Positions 23,843 to 35,823 of a stretch of DNA of 64,000 nt are shown one piece after another. The notes below the pieces were generated by a model, which did not search any database, had not been told where the DNA came from, and worked only from the letters and a program-made list of their open reading frames with translations. This DNA is from Anisus vortex (taxonomy: Eukaryota; Mollusca; Gastropoda; Planorbidae), in assembly GCA_949126835.1 (NCBI GenBank), contig OX421505.1, forward strand, positions 5,214,587 through 5,278,586, read 5' to 3'. Positions within the stretch are counted from its first letter, which is position 1. Every line of letters begins with the position of its first letter. A program made the translations under genes and the position numbers.

Positions 23843-26330
23843 CTTAAGAATAAAAAGAAATGAAAAATAGCTTTGAATTATAAGTTCAAACAGTTTTTAA
23901 AAAATGTTTCATAATTATTGTTTAGTATGAATATGAGTTATAATTTCACCACAGTAAATAAAGTGTTTCTCCTTAACTTTTTTCTGTTCCAAGTTTTTTT
24001 AATTATATTTTATAACATTGTTATTTGACTGATTTCATTTACATTTTTATTTAATGAAGATAAATTGACAACTATAATGTTACACATTCAAATATAAATA
24101 TTTAAAAAAGCAGATAGAAACTTGTGTTTTCCATAATTAAAAAATACCCGATTTGAAGAATTTATGGGCACAATTTCTGTAGCAAAATTATTTTTTACAA
24201 AAGAAAATTTGAAATATATGAAAAAATTATTGATGTAATGATGCAGCATTGAATATAATTTAGAGATAATTTCATTAGCCTATTGACCCCATATTAAGTA
24301 CTATATTAATCCTGATTTAAATTTAAAACATTTTATACAGGTTTTTTTAAATAAAAATTAACAGAGCCCACTATTTAAATTATTAAATAATAGAACTTAT
24401 GTATCAATGATTTGGAGGCATACCTTTTTTTAATTATACCTTTGTTATTAGTATATTCTTACACAATTTTAAATAGGGATAGGAATTTTTCCTAAAATTA
24501 ATAGATAAAGTTTAGTCTAGTGGGCCTACTGAATGTAGGCTACTTTTATGCTAAAAAGTGAAGCTCACTCTAGAAGCACAATAAGTTTATGAATTTAACT
24601 AAGTATATAAATCTTAGTGTAATGTGTTTGAAATTAAATAATACAACTAATATGTAGACTACAAGTTACTAAAAGCTAATTTAAAAAACAAATTCATAAG
24701 AAAAACAACAAACAAAACCAAATATTTCATAATTTCAAAAAAATAGTTAAACTATAACAGTAATTGAATTATAATATTGTAGTCCAATATAAGTCTCAGC
24801 ATACTTTATAAGATTTAGTATTATTTTTTATTAGTAGTCAGAAGTTTCATAAAAGCAATAAGCCAAACCAAAATTAAAAGGGCTTCAGGCATATCCTTTG
24901 TCACATTAACAATAACAAATTAATAAAACAAATAACTTCAATAAAATATTAACAGAACTAATAGATTTAATAAAAAGTATAACATTATAGTTATTAATAA
25001 GTAAGCTAATATTTAGTAATATTTAGGCCTAGTAGATTAATAGCAGAATATTAGGAAAACACCATTTGCATTTAATTTACATTTAATTCCCAAAGGAATA
25101 ATTCTTTAAAATTATAATCCCTACTTTAACTTTAAGTAGTATTTAGGACTTAGGAATATGCTATGCCTATATTTTACATACTTATAAACTTATAATGAAT
25201 TATGACTTATTTACTTATTCATTTTATTCTATTTGGTAATTTATGAATTATGTCAACGTTTTAATCATATAATCTATTTTTAATTAAATTAAAAGCACAA
25301 ATATACAATTTAAACCGTTCTCTGTTCTTACAACATAATTATAAAATAAAGTTTTGAAAATTCATTAAATTGAGGTAGTCTCAATTAAATTAAAAAAAAC
25401 GTTCAATGTACATTTAGAAACTAAAAACTCTAAGTTTAATCTCAATTAAATACAAATCTTTCAATGTACACTTTTAAACTAAAAACCCTAAGTCTAAGAC
25501 CTAAGATTGTAAGATTTAAAGTTTAAAAGTTTAAAGTAAATTAAAGTGGCTAGACTAGAAAGTAGACTAGGTCTAGGCTTATTTCTAAAAAGACTGTCGT
25601 CTGCTAAGCAGTCCGACAAATGTCCTTAACCTTGGAATTAGTAAATAATAAAGCAGATATGTTAATTTATGAAATATTTATTGAGTGAAATATATTTTAA
25701 GAAATTACTTAGTTGTGTGATAAAATAAATAAATAAACATATCTAAATGAAATTCTCTTTAATTAAAGTTTACTTAATTAAAGTTAAACATTTTTGAAAA
25801 AAAATGAGAACGACAACATTTTAGCGGAACAATTAAATATTTCTACTTTGACTATTTGTTGTATTTTAGTTTAGATTGTTCACGTTGTTGTTAATTTAAA
25901 CGACTAATTAAAAAATATGTGTGTAAACTCAAAACTGTACTATTACTAATTAATAATGTATAGTATATTGTACCTTTCTTTTATACTCGTGCAGTGGCGT
26001 AGCAATGTAAGGCCGGGTAATAATGTAGGCCTACCAATAAGGGATGTAGGCCTACAAAGAGAGGGCGGGGTGCAAGAAATAAAGGGCGGGGGGATATAAT
26101 ATGCTACATAGTGGTGGGAGGGGCAAAAATGTAAGTGGAAATAGTGAACTGTTGAAAGCAGATTCTAAAATGTTGCACTATTTCCCCCTATTTAAAACCT
26201 TATATAGGGCCTACATTATAAATGACACTGCCGGTAGTTGAAACATAAAATCTAAAGGCTCTACTGATTAATTATAGTTAAAATATAATTTGTATAAATA
26301 AAATTATAGGCTATATAATATATAGATTAC
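23843..26330. other. AT-rich intronic sequence, no gene seen
   Basis: About 2.5 kb of strongly AT-rich sequence with no coding signal. Between 25,380 and 25,490 there is a weak direct duplication around ctcaattaaat and caatgtaca. From about 26,030 to 26,120 it is G-rich. Confidence 0.55.
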
Positions 26331-26334
26331 ATGT

Positions 26335-26358
26335 ACATATATATATATATATATATTT

Positions 26359-26410
<52 letters not shown>

Positions 26411-26411
26411 T
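26335..26411. repeat. (AT)n-(AAT)n microsatellite
   Basis: About 11 AT units followed by about 18 uninterrupted AAT units. Confidence 0.97.
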
Positions 26412-26869
26412 TTGTATAGCGATGCCAACAAACATAATGTAAGCTCAGAGCGCGTTTAACATACAACTAAGAATTCGGATATTACCCTCGCCCAGGTGAC
26501 AGAGCTAAATTGATGATTGAAAAAAAAGACAAAACAAATAAATGTTAATCTAGCAGTAACCGACCCCACCCAAAAGTAAGACAGTACATTTCCAAAGCAT
26601 GTTAAATGTTATCTAAGGTAAATATTGAAATAATGAGATTTTAAGTTCTTTTTGAAAGAAACAGTAGAGCTTGTTCGCCTCAGTTGAATGGGAAGTAGAT
26701 ATATATATATATCGGAAACCTTAATGAAAGTCTAAAGTTAAATGTTTGGATACACTGAAGGCCAGTGATGATCATGAACTGCCATATCCCCTTTGTAGAA
26801 ATTCTCGGATAAAAAAAAACTGGTTTTCATACCTGACTCACAATTGTCTTTCGATGCCTACATAAGCAA

Positions 26870-27540
26870 TCTATACAGGGGCCTTTATATACAGCTGTAT
26901 AGACATGCTCAGATCAAAACAGTTCCGCTCGGCTAGTCATGCGTACGCCTAAGTCAAAGCGCAATTCTGATACAGTTCTCCTGCGTCGGCTCTATGGGCT
27001 CCCTGTTAGAGCCAGAATTTAAAACAAAGTGGCGATATGCTACTTTGCTATCAGTATCTACATAACAACGAGGTACGTTTTTATCTCAAGGAACTAATGG
27101 TAATGGTAATGGTAATTTATATAGCGCTTCTATCCATGCTATTTTAGCATGCTCAGTGCGCTCTAGAAGACTATTAATCTGTGAGAGGTTTCACTGCTGC
27201 CGGTTAAGCGCATGTGATAACAACTCAATATTAACGTCATCTAGTCCCAAAACTCCTGTAGGGCGACAGGGATCTGCCGGTGGCGGGGCTCGAACCCGCG
27301 ACGTGTCAAGTTGTTTTTTTGGTTGACAGTCTGGTGAGCTAACCGCTAGGCCTTATAGTCCGGAAAAAAACACTCCTCACTTCTGGAGGTGCCCCCGTTT
27401 CTCTATCACGACCGTTGACATGTTATCGTTCTCAATATCTGTCCCGAAAATATGGAATCTGCTTCCCATCCAACTCAGGCAAACAAGTTCTATCATCATT
27501 TTAAAAAGAACTTGAAAACACATTTTTGAAATATTTACCT
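26870..27540 (+). pseudogene. CR1/L2/Rex1-group LINE C-terminus, split by a SINE
   Basis: The first part (26,930-27,085) encodes TPKSKRNSDTVLLRRLYGLP and a following CYFAISI stretch, the LINE C-terminal 'RLYWLPV' type block. After the SINE at 27,090-27,366 the frame resumes with SVPKIWNLLPIQLRQTSS and FKKNLKTHF, the conserved C-terminal end. Frames are broken by stops. A minisatellite and a characteristic 3' tail follow. Confidence 0.75.
27090..27366 (-). mobile_element. tRNA-derived SINE (second family) inside a LINE
   Basis: On the minus strand, A-box-like TAGCGGTTAGCTCAC and B-box GGTTCGAGCCCC at tRNA-like spacing. The 3' end is gcgctatataaattaccatt followed by three TTACCA-type units (27,093-27,110). 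The tail resembles the agcgctata tail of neighbouring LINEs, suggesting the SINE uses that LINE's machinery. The head sequence differs from the SINEs at 1.3 and 11.0 kb. Confidence 0.8.
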
Positions 27541-27580
27541 TCGTTAAAAATTGTTTAGACCCTACTGTTTTACTTGTATA

Positions 27581-27915
27581 TTAAGTTGGTGCATGTTACA
27601 TTTATTTACTTTGTTCTATGTTTCTAAAGTTTTATATTAAGTTGGTAAATGATACATTTATTTGCTTTGTTCTATGTTTCTAAATTTTATATTAAGTTAG
27701 TAAATGTTACATTTATTTGCTTTGTTCTATGTTTCTAAATTTTATATTAAGTTAGTAAATGTTACATTTATTTACTTTGTTCTATGTTTCTAAAGTTTTA
27801 TATTAAGTTGGTAAATGATACATTTATTTGCTTTGTTCTATGTTTCTAAATTTTATATTAAGTTAGTAAATGTTACATTTATTTGCTGTGTCATATGTTT
27901 CTACAGTTTTGTATT
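27581..27915 (+). repeat. 55-56-bp minisatellite in a LINE 3' region
   Basis: About six head-to-tail units starting ttaagttggt(a/g)aatg and containing tttatttgctttgttctatg. It sits between the LINE C-terminal fragment and its 3' tail. Confidence 0.92.
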
Positions 27916-27974
27916 ATTAATTAGCTTTAGATAATTTTAGCTGAAATAACTGTATCCGTGTTCTTGTTTGTTTG

Positions 27975-28060
27975 TTTCTCAATGTTAAATGTTCTCTCAG
28001 CTTACATTATGTTTGTTGGTAGCGCTATACAAATATATCATTATTATTATTATTGCTATA
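27975..28060 (+). mobile_element. LINE 3' tail
   Basis: tcaatgttaaatg, cttacattatgtttgttgg and agcgctata followed by ATT repeats; matches 8,245-8,345. Confidence 0.75.
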
Positions 28061-28235
28061 TAATAATATTCTAAAAAAATAATTCTGAAAAAAATTCTCG
28101 GTTAAAAAAAATAATAGGTTCCGGGGGGTGGAGGTGTGACGAGATCCTACCCCCCCCCCCCCACCCAACCTCATTCTTTGTACTGTAGCCTAAAATTGTC
28201 TATTTACGCTACAGAAATGTTTCAAATTAACCTAC

Positions 28236-28276
28236 CTGAGCAATAGACTGCATTTCACGTCTAGTTCTTGATGACT
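28236..28276 (-). CDS. Trypsin-fold peptidase-like gene, candidate exon
   Basis: 41-nt minus-strand segment between acceptor ttgtttcag and donor gtaggt, encoding SSRTRREMQSIAQ in the frame that joins the 34-nt exon at phase 0. Upstream exons were not found. It may instead belong to an unrelated transcript. Confidence 0.45.
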
Positions 28277-28353
28277 CTGAAACAAATATAAACATTCTAT
28301 GAATTTAGCTTCAATCTATCATACATTTAAATACAGTTATTGATGAGTTCTTA

Positions 28354-28597
28354 GCTATTGCCTGTATAGGCCTAAACAAATGTTAATCTATTGCCTGTAT
28401 TGTATATACAAATGTTATTCTTTTGCCTGTATTGTATAAACAAATGTTAATCTATTGCCTGTATTGTATATACAAATGTTAATCTATTGCCTGTATTGTA
28501 TATACAAATGTTAATCTATTGCCTGTATTGTATTAACAAATTAATCTATTACCTGTATTGTATAAACAAATGTTAATCTAATGCCTGTATTGTATAA
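28354..28597 (+). repeat. 32-bp minisatellite, left block
   Basis: About seven units of a 32-bp sequence containing aatctattgcctgtattgta. The array resumes at 31,008 after a LINE fragment. Confidence 0.95.
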
Positions 28598-31006
28598 CAT
28601 TTGATTTTACTGGGTGACTTCAATGCTAGGGTGGGTGCTGACTACGTTTCATGGCCCTCCTGTTTGGGAAGATTTGGCACAGGAAAAATGAACGAAAACG
28701 GACAGAGACTCTTGGAACTGTGTTCCTACCACGATCTATGCATCACCAACACTTTCTTTCAGACATAGCCCCAGCATAGGGTATCATGGAGACATCCCCG
28801 CTCTAAACACTGGCACCAGCTGGACCTAATCATCACCAGGCGTTCCGCATTGAAGCAGGTTCTTCTCACTCGCACCTTCCATAGTGCAGACTGTGACACT
28901 GACCACTCACTAGTGTGTTGCAAGATGAGATTGCTGCCAAAGAAAATCCAACGATCCAGGCCAGAAGGCAGACCCCGCATCGATGTGAGCATGACATATC
29001 ATCCAGACAGGAAAATAGAGTTCACGAAAGCTCTCTCGAACTCACTAGACACTGATCTCCCTGGCAGCAGCGCCAAAGAAAAGTGGGACTACCTCAGAGA
29101 AACAATACACAGCAGATCTTTGGAAGAAAAAAGACAAAAAACAATGACTGGTTCGAGGCCAACTCTGTCACGCTCACCCCCGCCATAGAGGAAAGACGAA
29201 GTGCTCACCAAAAATACAAGAACTCTCCCAATCAACAGACACTGCAGGCATATAGATCAGCCAGGAGCAGGGTTCAGAGGCTAGCAAGGCAGTGCGCAAA
29301 TGACTACTGGCTTCAACTATGCCAGAGCATTCAACTATCGGCTGAAACTGGAAACATCAGAGGCATGTACGATGGCATAAAAAAGGCCATGGGTCCTACA
29401 AAGAAGGTCACAGCCCCACTGAAGTCTTCAACAGGCGTGATAATTCATGATAAGAACAAACAGATGGACAGATGGGTGGAACACTACTCAGAGCTGTACT
29501 CCAGGCAAAACCACATCACACAAAAGGCCATCGATGCTGTCCAAAGTCTCCCCCTCATGGCAGAACTGGACAACATACCTACCCTGGCAGAACTAAAAGA
29601 AGCTATCGAGCGATTACCAATAGCAAAGGCTCCAGGTCAAGATGGTATCCCACCAGAGGTTATCAAGTGTGGCAGCAGCGTATTAGTGGAGCACCTGCAT
29701 GGCCTCCTCTGCCAGTTCTGGGAAGAAGGAGCAGTACCCGAGGACATGAGAAATGCCAACATAATTACCCTGTATAAAAATAAGGGAGATAGAAGTGACT
29801 GTAATAATTACAGGGGTATTTCCCTCCTCAGCATTGTGGGAAAGGTCTTTGCACGGGTTGTTCTAAAGAAACTGCAAAGGCTTGCTGAGAGAGTGTACCC
29901 CGAATCACAGTGCTGGTTCCGAGCAGAAAGATCCACAATCGATATGATCTTCTCACTAAGACAACTCCAAGAAAAGTGTCGCGAGCAACACATGCCCCTC
30001 TATCTGGCTTTCATTGATCTGACAAAGGCCTTCGACCTGGTCAGCAGAGATGGACTCTTTACAGTCCTGGCAAAAGTTGGCTGCCCACCGAAACTACTGA
30101 AGATAATACAGTCATTCCATGACGGAATGAAAGGCACAGTGCAGTATGACGGGTCAACTTCAGCCGCATTTGACATAATCAGTGGTGTCAAGCAGGGCTG
30201 TGTCCTTGCCCCAACACTCTTTGGCATCTTTTTTGCCAGCCTGTTGAGACATGCCTTTGGAACTTCTACCGAGGGGGTCTATCTACACACCCGTTCTGAT
30301 GGTAAACTATTCAACTTGGCCAGGCTTAAGTCTAAGAGGAAGATACGGGAGACCGTCATTAGGGACATGCTTTTCGCAGATGACGCTGCCTTAGCCACAC
30401 ACACAGAGGCAGAACTGCAAAGCCTAATGGACCGCTTCGCCAAGGCTGCTAGCGACTTCGGTCTCACTATCAGCTTAAAAAAGACAAATGTGATGTCCCA
30501 GGAAGCTGCTTCTCCCAAAATCAACATCAATGACTGCGAATTTAGGCTGTGGAGCATTACACATACCTTGGCTCCACTATCAGCAACAACCTTTCTCTAG
30601 ATGCAGAGCTTAACACGAGGATCGGCAAGGCCTCCACAACACTGGCCAGACTATCGCACAGAGTTTGGAACAACAAAAAGCTGACAATAAGAACCAAGGT
30701 TGCAGTGTACCGTGCATGTGTGTTAAGCACTCTACTCTACGCCAGCGAAGCCTGGACGCTATATTCTAAACAAGAGAAGAGATTGAGTGCTTTTCACATG
30801 CGCTGCCTCCGACGCATACTCGGAATATCCTGGCAGGACCATGTCACGAACAACGAGGTACTGCGGCAGGCTGGGATGCCAAGCATGCCTACTCTAATCC
30901 GCCAACGCCGGCTCAGATGGCTAGGGCATGTATGTCGGATGGAGGATGGCCGAATACCCAAAGATATCCTTTACTCGGAACTGGCCAGAGGAAAGAGGAC
31001 TTTAAC
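28598..31006 (+). pseudogene. LINE ORF2 fragment lying within a minisatellite
   Basis: Encodes the end of an endonuclease domain (LLGDFNARVGADY, HQLDLIITRRSA, DCDTDHSLV), an internal stop at 28,766, and a frame change near 29,130. A full RT domain follows (29,083-30,600): KAPGQDGIPPEVIKCG, NYRGISLLSIVGKVFARV, YLAFIDLTKAFDLV with catalytic Asp, SGVKQGCVLAP, and MLFADDAALATH, the FADD box. A second frameshift near 30,560 leads to the C-terminal frame (HTYLGSTISNNLSLD, LLYASEAWTLYSKQEK, RRLRWLGHVCRME). Both the 5' and 3' ends of the LINE are missing. The RT catalytic residues look intact, but two frameshifts and at least one stop disable it. The clade is not assigned. Confidence 0.88.
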
Positions 31007-31007
31007 C

Positions 31008-31136
31008 AATGTTAATCTATTGCCTGTATTGTATAAGCAAATGTTAATCGATTGCCTGTATTGTATAACCAAATGTTAATCTATTGCCTGTATTGTATAT
31101 ACAAATGTTAATCTATTGCCTGTATTGTATAAACCC
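31008..31136 (+). repeat. 32-bp minisatellite, right block
   Basis: Four more units of the same 32-bp repeat directly abutting the truncated 3' end of the LINE fragment. Confidence 0.95.
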
Positions 31137-31718
31137 TAAGGGCGAATCCATTGTTCATTGTTATATTGATAATTTGTTGATGAACTCCCACAATGCGCTT
31201 CTTTAAATAGAGCATTCGTCAACTAGATAATATATAAGTCAAAATAGAAGATACGGGTAAATAAAATAACAAGGGAGGAAATAAATACTTGCAAGTTCTA
31301 GAGTTTCAAAAAGATATGTTTACTTTTCTTAATCACACCGTACAAAGTAGAAGAGTTTAAAGTTTGAACTATTTTACTCTGATTGAAACAGTCGTGTGGT
31401 GTTCTACGAGACCTAAGTGACAAATCGCAACTAGGTAGAACCCCCCCCCCCCCCTCAGAACCTTAGAAACCGAGACGTAACAATATGTGCCTATAATGAA
31501 ACAAGAGATTTCAATAAAAAGCCAAATACAAGAGAGTTTAAAATTAAATAGATATGAATATGATGCACAGCTAGGATATAACATTGGCAGCATCGCCTCC
31601 TTCCTTTTTCTAAATTATGTAACATTGTAAACCTTTACCTTGGAGCCTTGTTTCACTCTGGTAGACCTCGAGAAGTGACGAAAACACATCACAAGGTACC
31701 GAATCGGAACCCAAAAAG
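31137..31718. other. Intronic, poly-C run, no gene seen
   Basis: Contains a C-run at 31,441-31,454. No supported exon. Confidence 0.5.
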
Positions 31719-32253
31719 ATGCACACACACACACATACACATACATACACAAACACATATACACACACATACACACACATACACACACATATACACACAC
31801 ACAAACACATACACACACATACACACACACACACACGCATATGCACACACATACACACAAACACATAGACACACACAAACACATACATACACACACAAAT
31901 ACACACATAGAAACACACACATATACACACACACATATACACACAAACACATACACACACAAACACATACATACACACACATACACACACAAACACACAC
32001 ATTTATACACACACAAATGCACGCACACATACACACACACATACACACTCATACACACGTATACACACACATACACACATACATACACACACAAATACAC
32101 ACATACATACATACACACACACATACACACACAAAAATATGCATACACATACATACACACACATACAAACACATACACACACATACACACACAAACACAC
32201 ACACATACACACACACTTACACACACAAAAACACACACATACATACACACAAA
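31719..32253. repeat. Long ACAC/ATAC microsatellite
   Basis: About 535 bases of imperfect (CA)n with regular interspersed AT steps. Every frame on both strands stays open through much of it, giving long Cys-Val or His-Thr translations that are not proteins. Confidence 0.97.
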
Positions 32254-33245
32254 CATTTACATTTCCTAAGCCCTGACCTTTAAATGCATTTCACGTTGTT
32301 TACATCATATAAATGTTTTCTAAGTATATGTGTGGCTTATACCTATAACTCGCTAACTAATAATATTATTATGGATAAGTGAATTGCGTTGATTGTGTAG
32401 TAAATTGTAACATCCACTAATATTTACAAATACACAATTTTGGAGGTTCTATATTTTTTTTAAAAATGGATCTGTGATTTTATTACTGAATTCCCAATTA
32501 GCCTAAAAATAATCTGTCCATTACGTTGATTGTGACGACTACAGCTATTTTTAGATTATGACATCAACTTTATTTAAATAGTAACACATCTTCTTATTAA
32601 GAACACACTATTAAACAGCTTATCTATATCTATATATAAAGCCAAAGTCTACAGGTTTTTTATATAAACTAAATATCAACATTTGTATTTTTTTTAGTTT
32701 CTTTCAATCAATTTTCAAAGTTTTTAAATTTTAAGTCCTACTTTATTAAATTTTGAACTAGAAGCGAGATCTACTAAGTCTATAAATAGAAGCAGCTTAT
32801 ATGGCCTCACAGTATAGGCCTACATATCATGTTAAATAAACCTACATTGACGAAATAATGTAGGCCTATATATACTAATTTATTCAAGTACAAATTAATG
32901 AAAGCAAACAAAATATGATATATTTAACATCACTTTGCTCTGAATTTTTTTTCTTGCGCCAAAAGTTGTAGTTTAGCCTACGCCTACATAGACAAAGTAT
33001 TATGTTTCGGTCATTAGAGTAATATACATTTTGAATATAATATAAAAATAATTAGATTACTTACTTGTATTTTCCACGATTGATCAGTTAAAATGTTTGT
33101 TTTAAGTTGTCTTAATATTTGCTTCAATCTAGTTGACAATAAGCGAAGCACTGATTTTCTATAATATTATTGTCAACTAGGGAAATCCGTTAGCTATAAA
33201 TAAAGTAAACGTTAATGAAAGGAATTCCCGAATCACGATACACTA
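32254..33245. other. AT-rich intronic sequence, no gene seen
   Basis: No supported exon or transposon end. A segment reading attgacaataagcg near 33,132 is nearly mirrored by ttattgtcaactag at 33,168, a small inverted repeat (stem about 14) of unknown meaning. Confidence 0.5.
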
Positions 33246-33247
33246 TG

Positions 33248-33460
33248 TCGGGGTCGGCAACCTACGTCACGCGTGCTAGACTTTGAACACAGAGCCATTT
33301 TCATTGGCACGTGGAAGACCCTAAAAAAGCAAATATTTCTACGAGAAATTGAGTGCTAGAGTTGAATACATTTTAAGCTTTCGGCACGCTGAATGATTTA
33401 GAAATCCTACTTGTGTAGGCTACACTATAATCAAAAGGTTGCCGACCCGGCCCTGCCCTA
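33248..33460. mobile_element. hAT-like MITE
   Basis: Inverted ends GGGTCGGCAACCT (33,251) and AGGTTGCCGACCC (33,438) about 190 bases apart. GGGTCGGCAACC-type termini are common in hAT elements. The 8-bp target duplication is not clear, so the exact edges are uncertain. Confidence 0.7.
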
Positions 33461-34240
33461 TATTAAAATATATATTTTTTAAGAAGTTTAAATAAGGAAA
33501 AAATCAATGTCTTCATTTCCTCTTTCTCTCTTGGAATTTTTATTTCCATCTCTTCCTGTCTTTCTCTGCTGTCTATTCTCTACAATGATCAGAGTTTCTC
33601 ACAATCTTTAAACCTCACAAAAAGTACTGTATAACTGTGAAGGTGAACACAATTATAACAAAATATAGTGAATTTCAAAGAATTGCAAAATCAACAATCC
33701 AAGAAAAACAACATATATAGAGTTTTTTGTATCTAATTTATAATTTTGGCCTGTAATATTTCTTATAGACTAGATGTCATTTCACCCGAATACAATTACA
33801 TTTACAGTCAACATCTAAATTAATGGGATTTTCCTTTTAATTTGATATCGGTAGATGAAATATTCTTCCATTTGGAATTCTTAAATTTGATAGCCACTGC
33901 ATTATTTATTGTTTATTGTCAGTTTTTTCGATTAATAATCAAAATAGTGCAATTTGTTTTTTTTTTCAAAAATTCATTTGCCGATATGGGGGAGGGTAAG
34001 GAACAGATGTAATAGTCTCAGAAACCCTGAGTGTCTGAGGCAAGCTATTCCAGTGTGTATGTGTTCCAGATTCAGTTGAGCGAAATACCAATTGTGTTCC
34101 ACGAATTATACATGTTTAAACAAAATGGATTAAACCCAATTTACTTACAACTCATGTAATTTGTTATAAGTTCTTAAAGGTTCACGACTTGTGTTTATAC
34201 CTAACTGTTCTTTTTTTTTACATTTTGATTCCATCAGCAG
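33461..34240. other. End of intron 4, no other feature seen
   Basis: AT-rich. A pyrimidine tract (34,208-34,219) precedes the exon 5 acceptor. Confidence 0.6.
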
Positions 34241-34786
34241 CCAGTAAAAAAGAAAGTAAAACCCAACAAAGTGGAGCCTCTGCCCCTACCACCTCCTCCC
34301 CCACCGCCCCCTGTACAACGAAAAAAGACTCCGCCCAAGAAAATGCGTACGCCGCCTGTCGTTGTTCCAGACCCCCTGGTGGAGACGCCCCTGCCTCCGC
34401 CACCACCCCCTCCTGTCCCGAAACGAGCGAAGACGCCACCACTGGCCCCGGTGATCATACCGCCCGTCGCCGTGCGGCAACCAGTCTACGTCAGCTACGA
34501 CCCGCCCACGCCGGAGCCCTTCCCGCCGACGCGGAGGGAGTACTACCCTAGGCCGGAGCCGTTCTACAACAGTAAGCCGGAGCCGATGTTTCCGCCCATG
34601 ATTCCCATCAGCCTGAGTGACTACGTGTCGGGCGAACCCAAGGCTAAGGAGGTCGCCACGAAGCAGAGGGGCGACCCGCTGATCCCCGTCATGTATCCGC
34701 CCACGAAGCTGTACGACCTGTCCAGGTACAGCCCCCCGCCGCAGAAATGGTCAGACCTGGACGACCCTTATCAGATTAAAGGATCG
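34241..34786 (+). CDS. Unknown Lys/Pro-rich protein, unit A, exon 5 (main exon)
   Basis: 546-nt exon, phase 0 to phase 0, with donor gtaagt, markedly more GC-rich than its surroundings. It encodes a basic start (PVKKKVKPNKVEPLP), two poly-proline runs (PLPPPPPPPPV and LPPPPPPPVPKRAKTPP), and then a Tyr/Pro-rich region including RREYYPRPEPFYNSKPEP, SLSDYVSGEP and DPLIPVMYPPTKLYDLSRY. The poly-proline runs could bind profilin, EVH1, WW or SH3 domains, which is inference from composition only. The acceptor is a cagcag tandem (NAGNAG), so an alternative start at 34,238 would add one Gln without a frameshift. The unit B counterpart would lie beyond the window. Confidence 0.87.
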
Positions 34787-34959
34787 GTAAGTTAAACGTA
34801 TTTTAATAGACAAATATAGTAGGGCTCACACAGAACCCAAAAAATGTGTTTGCGGTTCTAATCTAGGCTATTCAATGGACCTATAACAAATATAACGTGA
34901 ACGCATATTCAGAGTTTATATTTATTAGTTATATGTATTTCTATCTTTATATTTCAATC

Positions 34960-35720
34960 TAAATTTGTATCATCTACCTTTTCATACATCTATTTATCTG
35001 ACGATCTGTTTATCTATCTGCTCACCCGTTTGTGCATTTATCTATCTATCTAGAAATCAAATTATATACTTTCGTATATATCTATCTTTCTATATAACTT
35101 TCTATGTATCTGTATATCAATCTATATATTTATCTATCCATCTTTAATATTTAATCTATTCATCTATATGTGATTATTTCTAATACAATGTATGCATTTT
35201 GTCTTTAAATGTCTATCTATCCATCCTTCAATCCCTCTTTTTATTTATCCATCAAACTGTTGATCTAGACACCTTGTAGTGAGAACTTGGTGTATCGGTA
35301 TTTGGACACTATATAATGTTTCGTTATTTAGACTTAACACAAAAGATTTGCGTCCACTTCCTGTGTTGTTTTTATGCACGTTATCTTCCTGTCCCTCACG
35401 TTTGAAGGTTAATCGTATTGTTCAAGTTATCATTAAATATATGATCTTTTACAACTTTACAGTTTTGTGGTCTAGTTATTCATAAACAATAATAAAGCAT
35501 TTCATTACACACCTATTTATTTGATCTGTCATGAATGGAATATTCATCAAGCCACAATCTCGTTCGTCCATTCATCTATCAATTTGTCTGTCTGAATATC
35601 TACCTATCCATCTTTCTATCATCTATCTATCCGTCTATATATTTTCTATATCTTTCTATATAGTTTTATCCATTTATGTATTTATCTATATGTCTATATA
35701 TTTAATCTATTCATGTATCT
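34960..35720. repeat. tatc-type degenerate repeats in intron 5
   Basis: Two stretches (34,960-35,250 and 35,556-35,720) of imperfect tatc/tctatc steps, like the repeat upstream of exon 1. No gene in the interval. Confidence 0.8.
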
Positions 35721-35823
35721 GCGAGTGCTTGTAATACTTGAACGGTCCACACAACCATCACATATATAATAAGAATGCCAATAATTTTTCAGTTAATTTT
35801 TTCTTTTGTATTTCTCCCACCAG

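Noticed and set aside
28354..28597. Regular 32-bp repeats as a possible CRISPR array
   Set aside because: Repeats are contiguous without unique spacers, and the window is eukaryotic; this is a minisatellite.
31600..31700. Possible further minus-strand exon of the peptidase-like gene (ending before gtaaaggt)
   Set aside because: An open segment with a donor-like site exists, but no clear acceptor was found because the CA repeat abuts it, and phase could not be confirmed.
31610..32283. Several 80-213-codon open frames on both strands
   Set aside because: They are translations of the CA/TA microsatellite (Cys-Val or His-Thr strings) with no other coding signal.
34189..34551. 120-codon and minus-strand frames overlapping exon 5
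   Set aside because: GC-rich exon 5 leaves several frames open. Only the frame joining exons 4 and 6 in phase with splice sites on both sides is supported.
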